The notes under the pieces: model-generated
What the model saw: only the letters and a program-made list of their open reading frames with translations
Told to the model about the DNA's origin: nothing
The model's database searches: none
DNA from: an uncultured Bacillota bacterium
GTDB lineage: Bacteria; Bacillota_I; Bacilli_A; RFN20; CAG-449
Assembly: GCA_905204225.1 (NCBI GenBank)
Contig: CAJKZK010000002.1
Span: 1 to 44,486 of the forward strand
Direction of reading: 5' to 3'
DNA: 44,486 nt
Made by a program: the position numbers and the translations under genes
Shown: positions 17,341-25,825 of the stretch, in pieces
Numbering within the stretch: position 1 is the first letter of the stretch
How the letters are laid out: each line of letters opens with the position of its first letter

Positions 17341-18629
17341 AAATCAATTAAAGTTTTATATCTTAATAATATATAAGAAATAATATTCTTTCTATCTACA
17401 TCAAAATTTATTTCATTCAAAACTTCTTCAATTATATCTTTGTTAATAGAAGGAAGATCAATTTCTTGATAAGCTTTTTTGATTTCTTCATTATTTTTTA
17501 TAAAAGAAACAAACATTTTTAAAAAGCCTTCATTTGTAGACAATGGTAACGTTTCTATCCTACTAATTAAACATAAATTATCATCATAATTAGGCGCTAA
17601 AGAAACAATTTTACCTGTTTTTTTATCTCTCATAATTCCACAATTTTCATTATGTCTATCAACATTATTTAAAACAACATCAAAAAAACATAATCTTAAA
17701 TAAGATAAAGCTATATCATGATTAATTTTATTTAATTCATGATAAATTGTTTTGTAATCTTCATCATCGCCAACAAGAGCAACCATCGGTTCAAAATTTT
17801 CTTTTTCAGCAAAATTTTTAGATAATATATATTTTCCATCATATTCATAATGAGCAGTTGGTAAATTTAATTTCTCAAATAATCGAGAATAAAACAATTC
17901 AGAAAATATTTCATTTCTATCGCCAACTTTATAAAGCCACCAAACACCATTATTATTTTTCCAACCTTTTTCATAACTACCGTTAGTTGTAAGTTCTGGT
18001 GTTAATATTATTTTATTTGGATAAATAGATATTAAACCTTTTAAAGATGTATCAAATAGCATGTCATTATTAAAAGCAATATCTTTATATTTTAATTTAG
18101 AATGTTTAGGTTTAAACCAATAATCATCACTAATAGAAGCCGCATAAGAACATAAAGAAATCAAATTATTATCTTTAATATTTATATTTAAAATTTTTTT
18201 TAAAATTCGTGAATTAGTTCTTCCACTATCAATTGAACGATATTTTAAAAATGGTTCTAATCTTTTAGTTCTTTTAATAATTAAAGGACATAGATCTTCA
18301 TTATAAGAAATTAAATTTCCTTGATTAAATTCAGCAACAACTTTATCTTCTTTCATTACATATCCAGTTAATTCTCTTGCTGACTTAGATAAAACAATAT
18401 CTCTATTACCATTTTTTAGAATTTCTTTTATTTGTTTTTCAATTTCTAATCTTTCTAATATTTGTTTATTTAATTCATCAAAATCTTCTCTTTTTATAAT
18501 TTTAGAACATCTTTTCCCTTGATTAGAAAATTGATGATAAAAATATGTCTTACCTTTTATATTTTTTTTATATATTCTTCCTTGAGGTAAATTATTTTTT
18601 TTATTAATTAAATCATATAAGTTTTCCAT
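17328..18629 (-). CDS. HipA-like kinase domain protein, solitary
   Basis: 433 residues. The N-terminal 60 residues (GRIYKKNIKGKTYFYHQF, then GKRCSKIIK) resemble a small basic module of the DUF6788 kind. The C-terminal half has the HipA-type kinase centre VLNNVDRHNENCG (catalytic D and N) and a metal-binding APNYDDN. HipA kinases phosphorylate targets such as glutamyl-tRNA synthetase and are usually neutralised by HipB; no HipB-like gene is adjacent. The only plausible start, ATG at 18629, has no Shine-Dalgarno and lies six bases after a good -10 box, so the mRNA is probably leaderless. The gene is bracketed by 38-bp repeats carrying an operator-like palindrome. It could be a toxin, a signalling kinase or a selfish module. 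Confidence 0.75.
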   Translation of the reverse strand: MENLYDLINKKNNLPQGRIYKKNIKGKTYFYHQFSNQGKRCSKIIKREDFDELNKQILERLEIEKQIKEILKNGNRDIVLSKSARELTGYVMKEDKVVAEFNQGNLISYNEDLCPLIIKRTKRLEPFLKYRSIDSGRTNSRILKKILNINIKDNNLISLCSYAASISDDYWFKPKHSKLKYKDIAFNNDMLFDTSLKGLISIYPNKIILTPELTTNGSYEKGWKNNNGVWWLYKVGDRNEIFSELFYSRLFEKLNLPTAHYEYDGKYILSKNFAEKENFEPMVALVGDDEDYKTIYHELNKINHDIALSYLRLCFFDVVLNNVDRHNENCGIMRDKKTGKIVSLAPNYDDNLCLISRIETLPLSTNEGFLKMFVSFIKNNEEIKKAYQEIDLPSINKDIIEEVLNEINFDVDRKNIISYILLRYKTLIDLINK

Positions 18630-18635
18630 ATTTTA

Positions 18636-18664
18636 ATCTTAGCAAAAGTTAACAACATTTACAA
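18636..18664 (-). promoter_or_regulatory. Promoter of the hipA-like gene, overlapped by a palindromic operator
   Basis: Minus-strand TTGTAA at 18659-18664 and TAAGAT at 18636-18641 with a 17-base spacer. The palindrome AACAACAT / ATGTTGTT (perfect 8-bp arms, 18651-18674) covers the -35. Expected mRNA start is at or next to the ATG (18629). Confidence 0.6.
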
Positions 18665-18682
18665 GTATGTTGTTTGTTTATT
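18645..18682. repeat. 38-bp direct repeat, upstream copy flanking the hipA-like gene
   Basis: Pairs with 17303-17340 at 35 of 38 bases. This copy has the perfect version of the palindrome and includes the -35 of the gene. Confidence 0.85.
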
Positions 18683-18704
18683 AAAAATCTTATATTTTTA
18701 TTTA

Positions 18705-18731
18705 GAAAAAAACTTCATTTAATAATGAAGT
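18705..18731 (-). terminator. Terminator of the large carbohydrate operon
   Basis: An 8-bp stem (ACTTCATT at 18712-18719, AATGAAGT at 18724-18731), 4-base loop and a minus-strand T-run at 18706-18712. It overlaps the last codons and the stop of the FAD oxidoreductase gene, so it marks the exact end of the operon. Confidence 0.85.
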
Positions 18732-19825
18732 CTTATTTTCTTTTCTTTTAATATTTTATAAATCTCATTAATATTAAGATTATTATTATATATATAAGTT
18801 AAATATCCACTTACTTCTCCAGTTAATGCACACACTGGAATTACTCTAGTAGCTTCCCATGCTTCATCATCTAAACATGAAACAATTCTACCAGCTGCAA
18901 AAAGATTTTTTATTTTATTATTAGTCAAAATACCTATTGGTAATTCATACCATTCACCAATTTTATTAAACACTCCAATTACACCAATAGAATCTTTTTG
19001 ATGTTTACATAAATCTTTTTTTGATAATTGATAATCACCAACAATAGTAGATATTTTTCTTAATTGATTCATTGAAGGTATCATAGATATATCATTAAAT
19101 TTACCTTCTTCATATTCTTTTAAGCACAATTTTTGACCCAACAAAATATATTCATTAATATCTTTTTGGTTAGCATTAGTAAAATAATGTAATTCTTGAG
19201 GATGATTATATCCACTTAAAGAAGCTCCAGAATATTGAAATACTGGTTTTTTTAATCCATTTTTATAAGTTGAAGTAACATAAGTTAAATAATTCAATCC
19301 ATTTCTTGTTTCTAAATTAGCTTGTTTAAAGATATATGCACTTCCTGTCGCATCAATATATGTTTTTCCAACAAGTGTCATTTTCCCTTCAATAGTATAA
19401 ATATCTATTTTAGAAATAAGATTATTTATCACATGCACTTCACTTATTTGGCTTTCAAAATATATATCTACATTTTCATTAGATAATAAATTTGTTAAAG
19501 AAAGCGCAAATAAATTAGGATCAAACCATGTTGCATATCTAGTTTCATGTTTATCATTATTTTTATATAGCCAACTATCTTCCAGAGTATGATATCCATA
19601 TTTAATTGCATATCTTAATAATTCTTCAGCATTAGAATTAATTAATTGATGTCCTAAGCCATCACATAATGGTTCATACCAATGAATTAATCCACTAGTT
19701 GATAATCCACCTAATAATGCATTTCTTTCAATTAAACATACTTTTTGTCCCATTCTAGAAGAAGCTAAAGCTGCACTAATGCCTGCTATACCTCCACCAC
19801 AAACAATTACATCATATTCTTTCAT
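18719..19825 (-). CDS. FAD-dependent oxidoreductase
   Basis: 368 residues. The N-terminal dinucleotide-binding motif is VCGGGIAGISAALASSRMG, followed by LIERNALLGGLSTSG; a second FAD contact near the C-terminus is NLFAAGRIVSC. This is the glycan-locus type of FAD oxidoreductase (PF12831-like), found near polysaccharide-use genes in gut bacteria; the reaction is not established. The Shine-Dalgarno is weak. Last gene of the 13-gene operon, three bases after the DUF4867 gene, with the terminator inside its 3' end. It probably oxidises a sugar or sugar-derived intermediate in the cytoplasm (inference). Confidence 0.85.
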   Translation of the reverse strand: MKEYDVIVCGGGIAGISAALASSRMGQKVCLIERNALLGGLSTSGLIHWYEPLCDGLGHQLINSNAEELLRYAIKYGYHTLEDSWLYKNNDKHETRYATWFDPNLFALSLTNLLSNENVDIYFESQISEVHVINNLISKIDIYTIEGKMTLVGKTYIDATGSAYIFKQANLETRNGLNYLTYVTSTYKNGLKKPVFQYSGASLSGYNHPQELHYFTNANQKDINEYILLGQKLCLKEYEEGKFNDISMIPSMNQLRKISTIVGDYQLSKKDLCKHQKDSIGVIGVFNKIGEWYELPIGILTNNKIKNLFAAGRIVSCLDDEAWEATRVIPVCALTGEVSGYLTYIYNNNLNINEIYKILKEKKIRLHY

Positions 19826-19828
19826 AAA

Positions 19829-20434
19829 TCATTCTATTCGAATTAAATCACCAATTAATCCAATATGAGCATTTTTATTTTTTGCTTCATAAGAATCTTC
19901 TCTAGCTAATAACCATTTATTAGTAGCATAAAGCATTGAATCAAAAGAAGAATTAACATTTCCAACATTAGTGCCTTTTATAAGAGCTACAAGCATGATA
20001 AAACCTTGTTTAACATGGCATGGAGCAAAATGTAATGTAGTAGAATAAATTTCAACAGCAATTTTGCTAGGAACTAAAAAAGCTTCTAAATTTTTAGAAT
20101 CATATTTACCATCAACAATATCTTCGACTTTTCCTAATACTAAAATAAAATCTTCATTAGCAACATTAATTTCACTACATTTATGATATTCTAAACAATA
20201 AACACTTTTATTGTGTCCAGAACAATAACCAAATTGAATAGGCATATATCCAAACATATTTTTACTAGCAAAATCAAATTCTTCTGTACTTTCTAATTCT
20301 TCATCGCTAGCTTTATAAATTATTTTATCTAAACATGGTTTTGTTTTCAAAATTTCTAAAGTTTTATTGAATGGATAATTAATTATTTTTCCATATTTTT
20401 TAAACGATTCATCATATATTGATTTTATTTTCAT
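19829..20434 (-). CDS. DUF4867 family protein
   Basis: 201 residues that I match from memory to DUF4867: the N-terminal YDESFKKYGKII, the central MPIQFGYCSGHN, ALEYH-like CLEYHKCSEINVANEDFILV, EAFLVPSKIAVEIYSTTLHF and the late NKWLLARE. The glycine and aromatic pattern and the Glu/His-rich centre suggest a cupin-like sugar isomerase or epimerase fold, but the function is not established. It overlaps the preceding gene as ATGA (20431-20434). Its place among sugar importer and oxidoreductase genes supports a role in catabolism. Confidence 0.75.
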   Translation of the reverse strand: MKIKSIYDESFKKYGKIINYPFNKTLEILKTKPCLDKIIYKASDEELESTEEFDFASKNMFGYMPIQFGYCSGHNKSVYCLEYHKCSEINVANEDFILVLGKVEDIVDGKYDSKNLEAFLVPSKIAVEIYSTTLHFAPCHVKQGFIMLVALIKGTNVGNVNSSFDSMLYATNKWLLAREDSYEAKNKNAHIGLIGDLIRIE

Positions 20435-20772
20435 AAATAATTTTTAAACAACTCCTTCATATCTTTATTAATTAGTTTTACCCTACTTCTTGTTCTACCG
20501 CGGTGAAAAGGAGAATAAATAGAAATACCTATAGTTATTTTTCCATCTAATTCTTTTATTAAATGAATAGTAGTTTCATAATCATCTAAAATGCCAAATA
20601 TCTCATTGTAATCTTGTTCATTCTTAATATTATAATAAGAATTATTATGAAAATAATTTAATACAATTCTTGTACAATTATCAACATTTGTTTTCACCTT
20701 AACAGGGTGTAATGATTGATCTTTACTATCTTCATCACTAGTAGAAAAAGTTTCAAATATCGCTAATTTCAT
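20431..20772 (-). CDS. Small protein of unknown function
   Basis: 113 residues, no signal peptide or membrane helix, with a basic patch (FHRGRTRSRVKLINKDM) before the C-terminus. I do not recognise the family. The ATG at 20772 is chosen because AAGGAG precedes it by six bases; the open frame extends to 20814. It begins 14 bases after the transporter ATPase stop and is coupled to the DUF4867 gene, so it belongs to the carbohydrate operon. Confidence 0.7.
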   Translation of the reverse strand: MKLAIFETFSTSDEDSKDQSLHPVKVKTNVDNCTRIVLNYFHNNSYYNIKNEQDYNEIFGILDDYETTIHLIKELDGKITIGISIYSPFHRGRTRSRVKLINKDMKELFKNYL

Positions 20773-20785
20773 TATAAACTCCTTT

Positions 20786-22108
20786 TTAAATTCGGTTTGT
20801 AGTTGTAGGATCAAAGAAATGAACTTTATTCATATCAAATTGATAAATTAATTTATCACCTTGACTAATTTCATTAGCAGAACTTGTTTTAATAACAACT
20901 CTTTGTCCACCAATATAACCATAAACAATTGTTTCATGGCCTAATAATTCTGCTACATCACATTCAATATTAATTGTTGTACTTGGATTTTTATTATTGA
21001 TATCATTTTCAACATAAATATCTTCTGGTCTTACACCTAATATTATTTCATGAAGATTTTTAAGTTGTAAATCATGTTCATTAGTTAAATTATCTTTCTC
21101 TTCTTTATATTTCACATCAAGATTTTCAATATTCTTCTCTCTAGCTTCTAATTTCTTTTTATGTTCTTGAGGAATATTTTGATTAACTAATTTATTTCTT
21201 TCTTCTTCATATTCATTATTTAATGAGTTTAAATTTTCTTCAAAAGTTTGATTGATTTTTATTTCTTTATCTTTAATAAAATCATTTAGAATTTTTACTT
21301 TTTCTTTATCTAAAACTATTTTTGTTTCTTGATTATTTTCATCAGTAATAATAAAACTATTTTTAGACAATTTTCCTTTAAAGAAATTCATAGCAGGGCT
21401 ACCAATAAAGCCACCAACAAAAACATTAGCAGGCATATTATATACTTCTCTAGGAGTACCTATTTGTTGAACATAACCATCTTTCATAACCACAATTCTA
21501 CTTGCCATTGTCATAGCTTCAGTTTGATCATGTGTAACATAAATAGTTGTTGCGCCTACTTTTTTATGAATTTTAGCAATTTCTGTACGCATTTGAACAC
21601 GAAGTTTAGCATCCAAATTACTTAATGGTTCATCCATTAAGAAAACTTTAGGGTGTCTAACAATAGCCCTACCTAAAGCAACTCTTTGTCTTTGACCACC
21701 TGATAAAGCTTTTGGTTTACGATTTAAATATTGACTTAAGCCTAAAATATTAGCAGCTTCTTCCACTCGACGAGCAATTTCATCACGAGGAATTTTTTTC
21801 AATTTAAGACTGAAAGCCATATTTTCATAAACTGTCATATGTGGATATAAAGCATAATTTTGGAAAACCATTGCTATATCACGATCTTTTGGTTCTAAAT
21901 TATTAACTAATTTATCATCGATATAAAGATCTCCACTTGTGATTTCTTCTAAACCTGCAACCATTCTAAGAGTAGTAGATTTACCACATCCTGAAGGTCC
22001 TACAAAAACAATGAATTCTTTGTCTTGAACTTCTAAATTAAAGTCAAAAACAGCTTGTACATTGTTATCATAAATTTTATTAATATTAACAAATTTTAAT
22101 GTTGCCAT
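20786..22108 (-). CDS. Sugar ABC importer ATPase (MsmX/UgpC type) with coiled-coil insertion
   Basis: 440 residues, about 70 longer than usual. Walker A GPSGCGKSTTLRM, signature LSGGQRQRVALGRA, Walker B VFLMDEPLSNLDAKLR and switch VTHDQTEAMTMA are intact. The regulatory domain begins normally, but between about residues 275 and 352 is a charged helical insertion, likely coiled coil, before the conserved ILGVRPEDI. It powers uptake through the two permeases. In many Firmicutes one such ATPase serves several importers; here it is encoded with its permeases. AAGGAG lies eight bases before the ATG. Confidence 0.93.
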   Translation of the reverse strand: MATLKFVNINKIYDNNVQAVFDFNLEVQDKEFIVFVGPSGCGKSTTLRMVAGLEEITSGDLYIDDKLVNNLEPKDRDIAMVFQNYALYPHMTVYENMAFSLKLKKIPRDEIARRVEEAANILGLSQYLNRKPKALSGGQRQRVALGRAIVRHPKVFLMDEPLSNLDAKLRVQMRTEIAKIHKKVGATTIYVTHDQTEAMTMASRIVVMKDGYVQQIGTPREVYNMPANVFVGGFIGSPAMNFFKGKLSKNSFIITDENNQETKIVLDKEKVKILNDFIKDKEIKINQTFEENLNSLNNEYEEERNKLVNQNIPQEHKKKLEAREKNIENLDVKYKEEKDNLTNEHDLQLKNLHEIILGVRPEDIYVENDINNKNPSTTINIECDVAELLGHETIVYGYIGGQRVVIKTSSANEISQGDKLIYQFDMNKVHFFDPTTTNRI

Positions 22109-22120
22109 AAATGATACTCC

Positions 22121-23026
22121 TTATAATTTCATTCCAGTTGTTGCAATACCTTCAACAAAATAATTTTGAAAGATTGCATAAATAATTAAAATAGGTGTGA
22201 TTGTTAAAATACTGCATGCCATTATAGATGGATAATTTTTACCTGCAAAATCTTTAAAGTTAGCTACTACAAGTTGAAGAGTAAACATATCAGGATCTTG
22301 TAAATAAATATATGGGCCTAAATATGTATTATAATGTGATATAAATGATAATAATCCTTGTGCTAATAAAGCAGGCACTATTAATGGTAAAATAATTTTA
22401 ATAAATATTTTAAACCAAGATAATCCATCCATTTTAGCTGATTCAATTAAGCTATCAGGAATTGCATACATAAATTGTCTTAAGAAAAATATTGTAGATG
22501 CACTTCCCCATAATCCAGGAATTATTAATGGTAAAAATGTATCAATCCAACCAAATGAATCATACATTAAATAATGAGGAACTAATAATATGGTACCAGG
22601 TATCATCATAGTAAATATTAAAATATTAAAGAATAATTTACTAAATTTAAATTTAATTTTAGCAAAAGCGAAAGCGGCTAAAGCTGAGAAAAATAAAGAT
22701 ACAAGGGTTGGTACAACAGAAACTAATAAAGTATTTAAAAGGCCAGTTATAATCAAAGGAACACCATTGCTATTAACATAATTAAATACTTCTTTATATC
22801 CTTGAATAGAAAATCCATCATTCGCACCAATAATAGTAAAAGTATCTGACATTGCATCTGACTTTGTTTTAAATGATGTAATAACAATAATCAAGAAAGG
22901 AAGAATTACCACTAATGAAGCAAATATTAATCCTGCATAAATAAGAGTTAAATATACTTTTTTTGTAACAGATTTTTTCTTTTTATTATTTTTTTTAGAA
23001 GTAGATAATGTATTAGTCAACATCAT
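22121..23026 (-). CDS. Carbohydrate ABC transporter permease, MalG type
   Basis: 301 residues with six membrane helices; the lysine-rich N-terminus (about residues 10-21) is cytoplasmic. The EAA-type coupling loop is ESAKMDGLSWFKIFIKIILP, followed by LIVPAL. It forms the translocation channel with the MalF-type protein. It overlaps that gene by 14 bases and is 12 bases before the ATPase gene. Confidence 0.93.
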   Translation of the reverse strand: MMLTNTLSTSKKNNKKKKSVTKKVYLTLIYAGLIFASLVVILPFLIIVITSFKTKSDAMSDTFTIIGANDGFSIQGYKEVFNYVNSNGVPLIITGLLNTLLVSVVPTLVSLFFSALAAFAFAKIKFKFSKLFFNILIFTMMIPGTILLVPHYLMYDSFGWIDTFLPLIIPGLWGSASTIFFLRQFMYAIPDSLIESAKMDGLSWFKIFIKIILPLIVPALLAQGLLSFISHYNTYLGPYIYLQDPDMFTLQLVVANFKDFAGKNYPSIMACSILTITPILIIYAIFQNYFVEGIATTGMKL

Positions 23027-23918
23027 AATTCACCCACTTTCTTGAGAAGAAGAAATTAAGTCTTGTTAATAAGAAAATAAATAAAGCAAGAATCATACTA
23101 GCAGCACATGCTACACCCATTTGAGGAGACCCTCTAAAAGCTTTATTAAAAATATAGAAAACAATTGTCATACATCTTTCTCCACCAGGATTAATAACAG
23201 ATATTCTAGTAAATTCTTGGAATATACCAATTAATCCCATAACTAAAACATAAAATATAGTTGGTGTAATAGATGGAATTGTTACATGAAAAAATACTTG
23301 AATAGGATTTGCTCCATCAATTTTAGCAGCTTCTTTTAAAGAAGTATTAACATTAGTAATTGCCGCTGTAAATAATAAAATTCTATATCCACTGACAGAC
23401 CATAATCCCATAATCATAATCGCCCAAACAAAATATTGCTGATCTGCAAACCAAGCTATATCTAATCCAAAAATTTTATTAACTAAACCATAATTACCAT
23501 CCAACAGCCAATTCCACATAAATGTTGTTGCAGCTACTGAACACACATAAGGAATAAACAATATAACTTTAAATACTTTAGTAAATTTCACTTTTTTAGA
23601 TAATAATTCAGCAATAATAATCGACAAAATTATTGATATTGGTAATTCCAAAAATAATATAAAGTTATTTTTTAAAGCTTTATAGAAATATTCATCATTA
23701 AAAACTATTTTATAATTATGAAATAAATCACCAAATTCATAAAATTCTGCTCCATCAAAGTTCATTCCTGGCATATCCATAAAAGACATAATAACAGCCA
23801 TTATAAGTGGAATAAATGTAAAGATAACTAATCCAATAATAGGAATTGAAGTAAATAAGGTACCTGTTATTTCATCAGTTATTTTTTGTTTACTTTTCTT
23901 TTTTTTAATTAGTTCCAT
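23013..23918 (-). CDS. Carbohydrate ABC transporter permease, MalF type
   Basis: 301 residues with six membrane helices and a lysine-rich N-terminus. The EAA loop is EAAKIDGANPIQVFFHVTIP. It lacks the large outer loop of enteric MalF, as is normal for Firmicute oligosaccharide importers. It pairs with the MalG-type permease and lies 11 bases after the binding-protein gene. Confidence 0.93.
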   Translation of the reverse strand: MELIKKKKSKQKITDEITGTLFTSIPIIGLVIFTFIPLIMAVIMSFMDMPGMNFDGAEFYEFGDLFHNYKIVFNDEYFYKALKNNFILFLELPISIILSIIIAELLSKKVKFTKVFKVILFIPYVCSVAATTFMWNWLLDGNYGLVNKIFGLDIAWFADQQYFVWAIMIMGLWSVSGYRILLFTAAITNVNTSLKEAAKIDGANPIQVFFHVTIPSITPTIFYVLVMGLIGIFQEFTRISVINPGGERCMTIVFYIFNKAFRGSPQMGVACAASMILALFIFLLTRLNFFFSRKWVNYDVD

Positions 23919-23929
23919 AATATAAATTC

Positions 23930-25825
23930 CTATTTTTCAGTATATTTTAGTAATCTATCAAAAGTTCCAGAATAATCATTAGTACTATAAAATCCAGCTA
24001 AAGTTGCTTTATAATTACGAACAGTTTGGTTCAAATAATTTGCCCAGCATCCTTCTGAATCAATCCAATCTCCATCTTTTAAATACCACCAGTCTCCAGG
24101 AGTTTGATATTCTGCTCCATCAATAAATATTTCAAGATTTTGAGGTGATTTTCCTTTTTCAACATCAGCTTTTACTAAATCATTAGCAATTGATTTTTGA
24201 TTTGGAATAATAGTTCCAGCCTCAGCAAGAATTTTTTGCCCTTCTTCAGTAGTAGCAAATTTAGTAAATAAATAAGCAGCGTTTTTAATAGAAGAATTAC
24301 TCCATACACACCATGCATTAGATCCACTATGAGCGCCTTTAACACCTTCAACAGTAACATTATTGTTTTCATCAAATTCTTTATATACAAGCATTGGGGC
24401 TACATCCCATGTTCCATCATCCATAGCATCACGAAAATCTTGAACACATGCTCGAACATCAACTAACATAGCAACATGTTTATTAGAGAAATAACCTGCT
24501 CTACCATCAGTAGTAAAAGTTGCAGGATTTGGTGAAATACCTTTATTCATAATTTTAACTTGAGAAGTACCATATTTTTCACTATCAGTAGGAGAATAAG
24601 TAGTTACTTCATTTTTCATAATTTGATTATTTTTTTCAATACCGCTTTCTTTTCCACCATTAAGTTTATAAGGAATTAATTCCCAAAATATATCAGTTAC
24701 ACCTTTTTCAGATGCATAATAATGATTAGCTTTTTCTCCACTAGTTAAGCCAGATAAAGACATATATTCACTGAAAGCACGTCTTTGAGAAGGTAAAACA
24801 AAACATTTATTTGCTAAATCATCAGTTAAGAAAAATTTATCTTCATAAGAAATCATTTCATTAGCGTTATAAGAATTATTATTAACTATTATATTTTCTT
24901 TTGTTTTATAATTTATTGTTGCATCAGCTAAAGTAAAAGTATAATATCCACCATTAAATTTAGCATCACTAGAATCTAAATATTCAATGCAATCTCCACC
25001 AACTGAATAACCATAATTAAACCACCATGAAGTCAAAAATCCATCTTGGCAACCAGCTTTTTTATTTAAAGGATTATTTTGTAATTTAGTTGCTAGTTCA
25101 CTACATTCTTGCCAACTCATTTCTATTTTATTATTAAAATAATAAGAACCATCACTATATAAGAAATATGCTTTTTTAGGATAAGATGTATTATTTTTAG
25201 CATTATATGTATCAATATCTTTTTCATAAATAGATATTTCTTTAATTTTAGCATTAGCTAAAAATGTTTTATTATAATAAATTGCTGTCGATCCAGTTCC
25301 TTTAGGAATTCCATAATAATGTGCGCCTTCACCAGTAGAAGTAGTAGTAATTGGATCATATTTATATCTTCCAACTCCGCCTTCAAACATATCATTAATT
25401 TGAGTTTGCATATTAAGTTCTTTATATTGACTATTAATATATGGATCTAAGTTTTCCATAAATCCTAAAGTAACAAATTGTTTATAATATTCATCAGATG
25501 CTAAAAAAACATCAGGTCCTTTACCTTTTTTACTAGCAAGAGTTGTTTTCATTTTTTGTTCCCAACCACTTGCAGCATAAGGAACAAATTTAGCACTTAT
25601 ATTATATGCTTTATATTTTTCATTAAAAGCATCAACTAGTGATTCCATTCTACTTCTCTCATCACCATCACAATATCCCCAAACTTTAATATTTGTACCT
25701 TCTTTTGAAACCATAAGATTTCCATTTTCATCAAATGAAATATCTTCTCCAGATGCAGTTGAATTACAGCCAACAAGTGCTGTTAACGCAACTAACATTG
25801 AAACTAATAAACCTTGTTTTTTCAT
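23930..25825 (-). CDS. Extracellular sugar-binding lipoprotein of the ABC importer
   Basis: 631 residues, well above the usual 400-450 for the family. The signal peptide ends in the lipobox ALVGC (Cys 20). The family pattern is clear: IKVWGYCDGDERSRMESLVD, FNEKYKAYNI, KGPDVFLASDEYYKQF, GIPKGTGSTAIYYNKTF, and a late FATTEEGQKILAEAG. The aromatic-rich extra segments (for example SWWFNYGYSVGG and DWWYLKDGDW) suggest a long oligosaccharide ligand. It would capture glycan fragments at the surface and hand them to the permeases. GGAGG precedes the ATG; the start overlaps the CBM9-like gene stop. Confidence 0.92.
   Translation of the reverse strand: MKKQGLLVSMLVALTALVGCNSTASGEDISFDENGNLMVSKEGTNIKVWGYCDGDERSRMESLVDAFNEKYKAYNISAKFVPYAASGWEQKMKTTLASKKGKGPDVFLASDEYYKQFVTLGFMENLDPYINSQYKELNMQTQINDMFEGGVGRYKYDPITTTSTGEGAHYYGIPKGTGSTAIYYNKTFLANAKIKEISIYEKDIDTYNAKNNTSYPKKAYFLYSDGSYYFNNKIEMSWQECSELATKLQNNPLNKKAGCQDGFLTSWWFNYGYSVGGDCIEYLDSSDAKFNGGYYTFTLADATINYKTKENIIVNNNSYNANEMISYEDKFFLTDDLANKCFVLPSQRRAFSEYMSLSGLTSGEKANHYYASEKGVTDIFWELIPYKLNGGKESGIEKNNQIMKNEVTTYSPTDSEKYGTSQVKIMNKGISPNPATFTTDGRAGYFSNKHVAMLVDVRACVQDFRDAMDDGTWDVAPMLVYKEFDENNNVTVEGVKGAHSGSNAWCVWSNSSIKNAAYLFTKFATTEEGQKILAEAGTIIPNQKSIANDLVKADVEKGKSPQNLEIFIDGAEYQTPGDWWYLKDGDWIDSEGCWANYLNQTVRNYKATLAGFYSTNDYSGTFDRLLKYTEK

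Noticed and set aside
17328..18629. A complete HipBA toxin-antitoxin pair
   Set aside because: No small helix-turn-helix gene lies on either side; only the kinase-like gene is present.
21329..21625. Plus-strand frame 21329-21625 inside the transporter ATPase gene
   Set aside because: Antisense to Walker-motif-containing sequence, no ribosome site, His/Asn/Ser-rich product.
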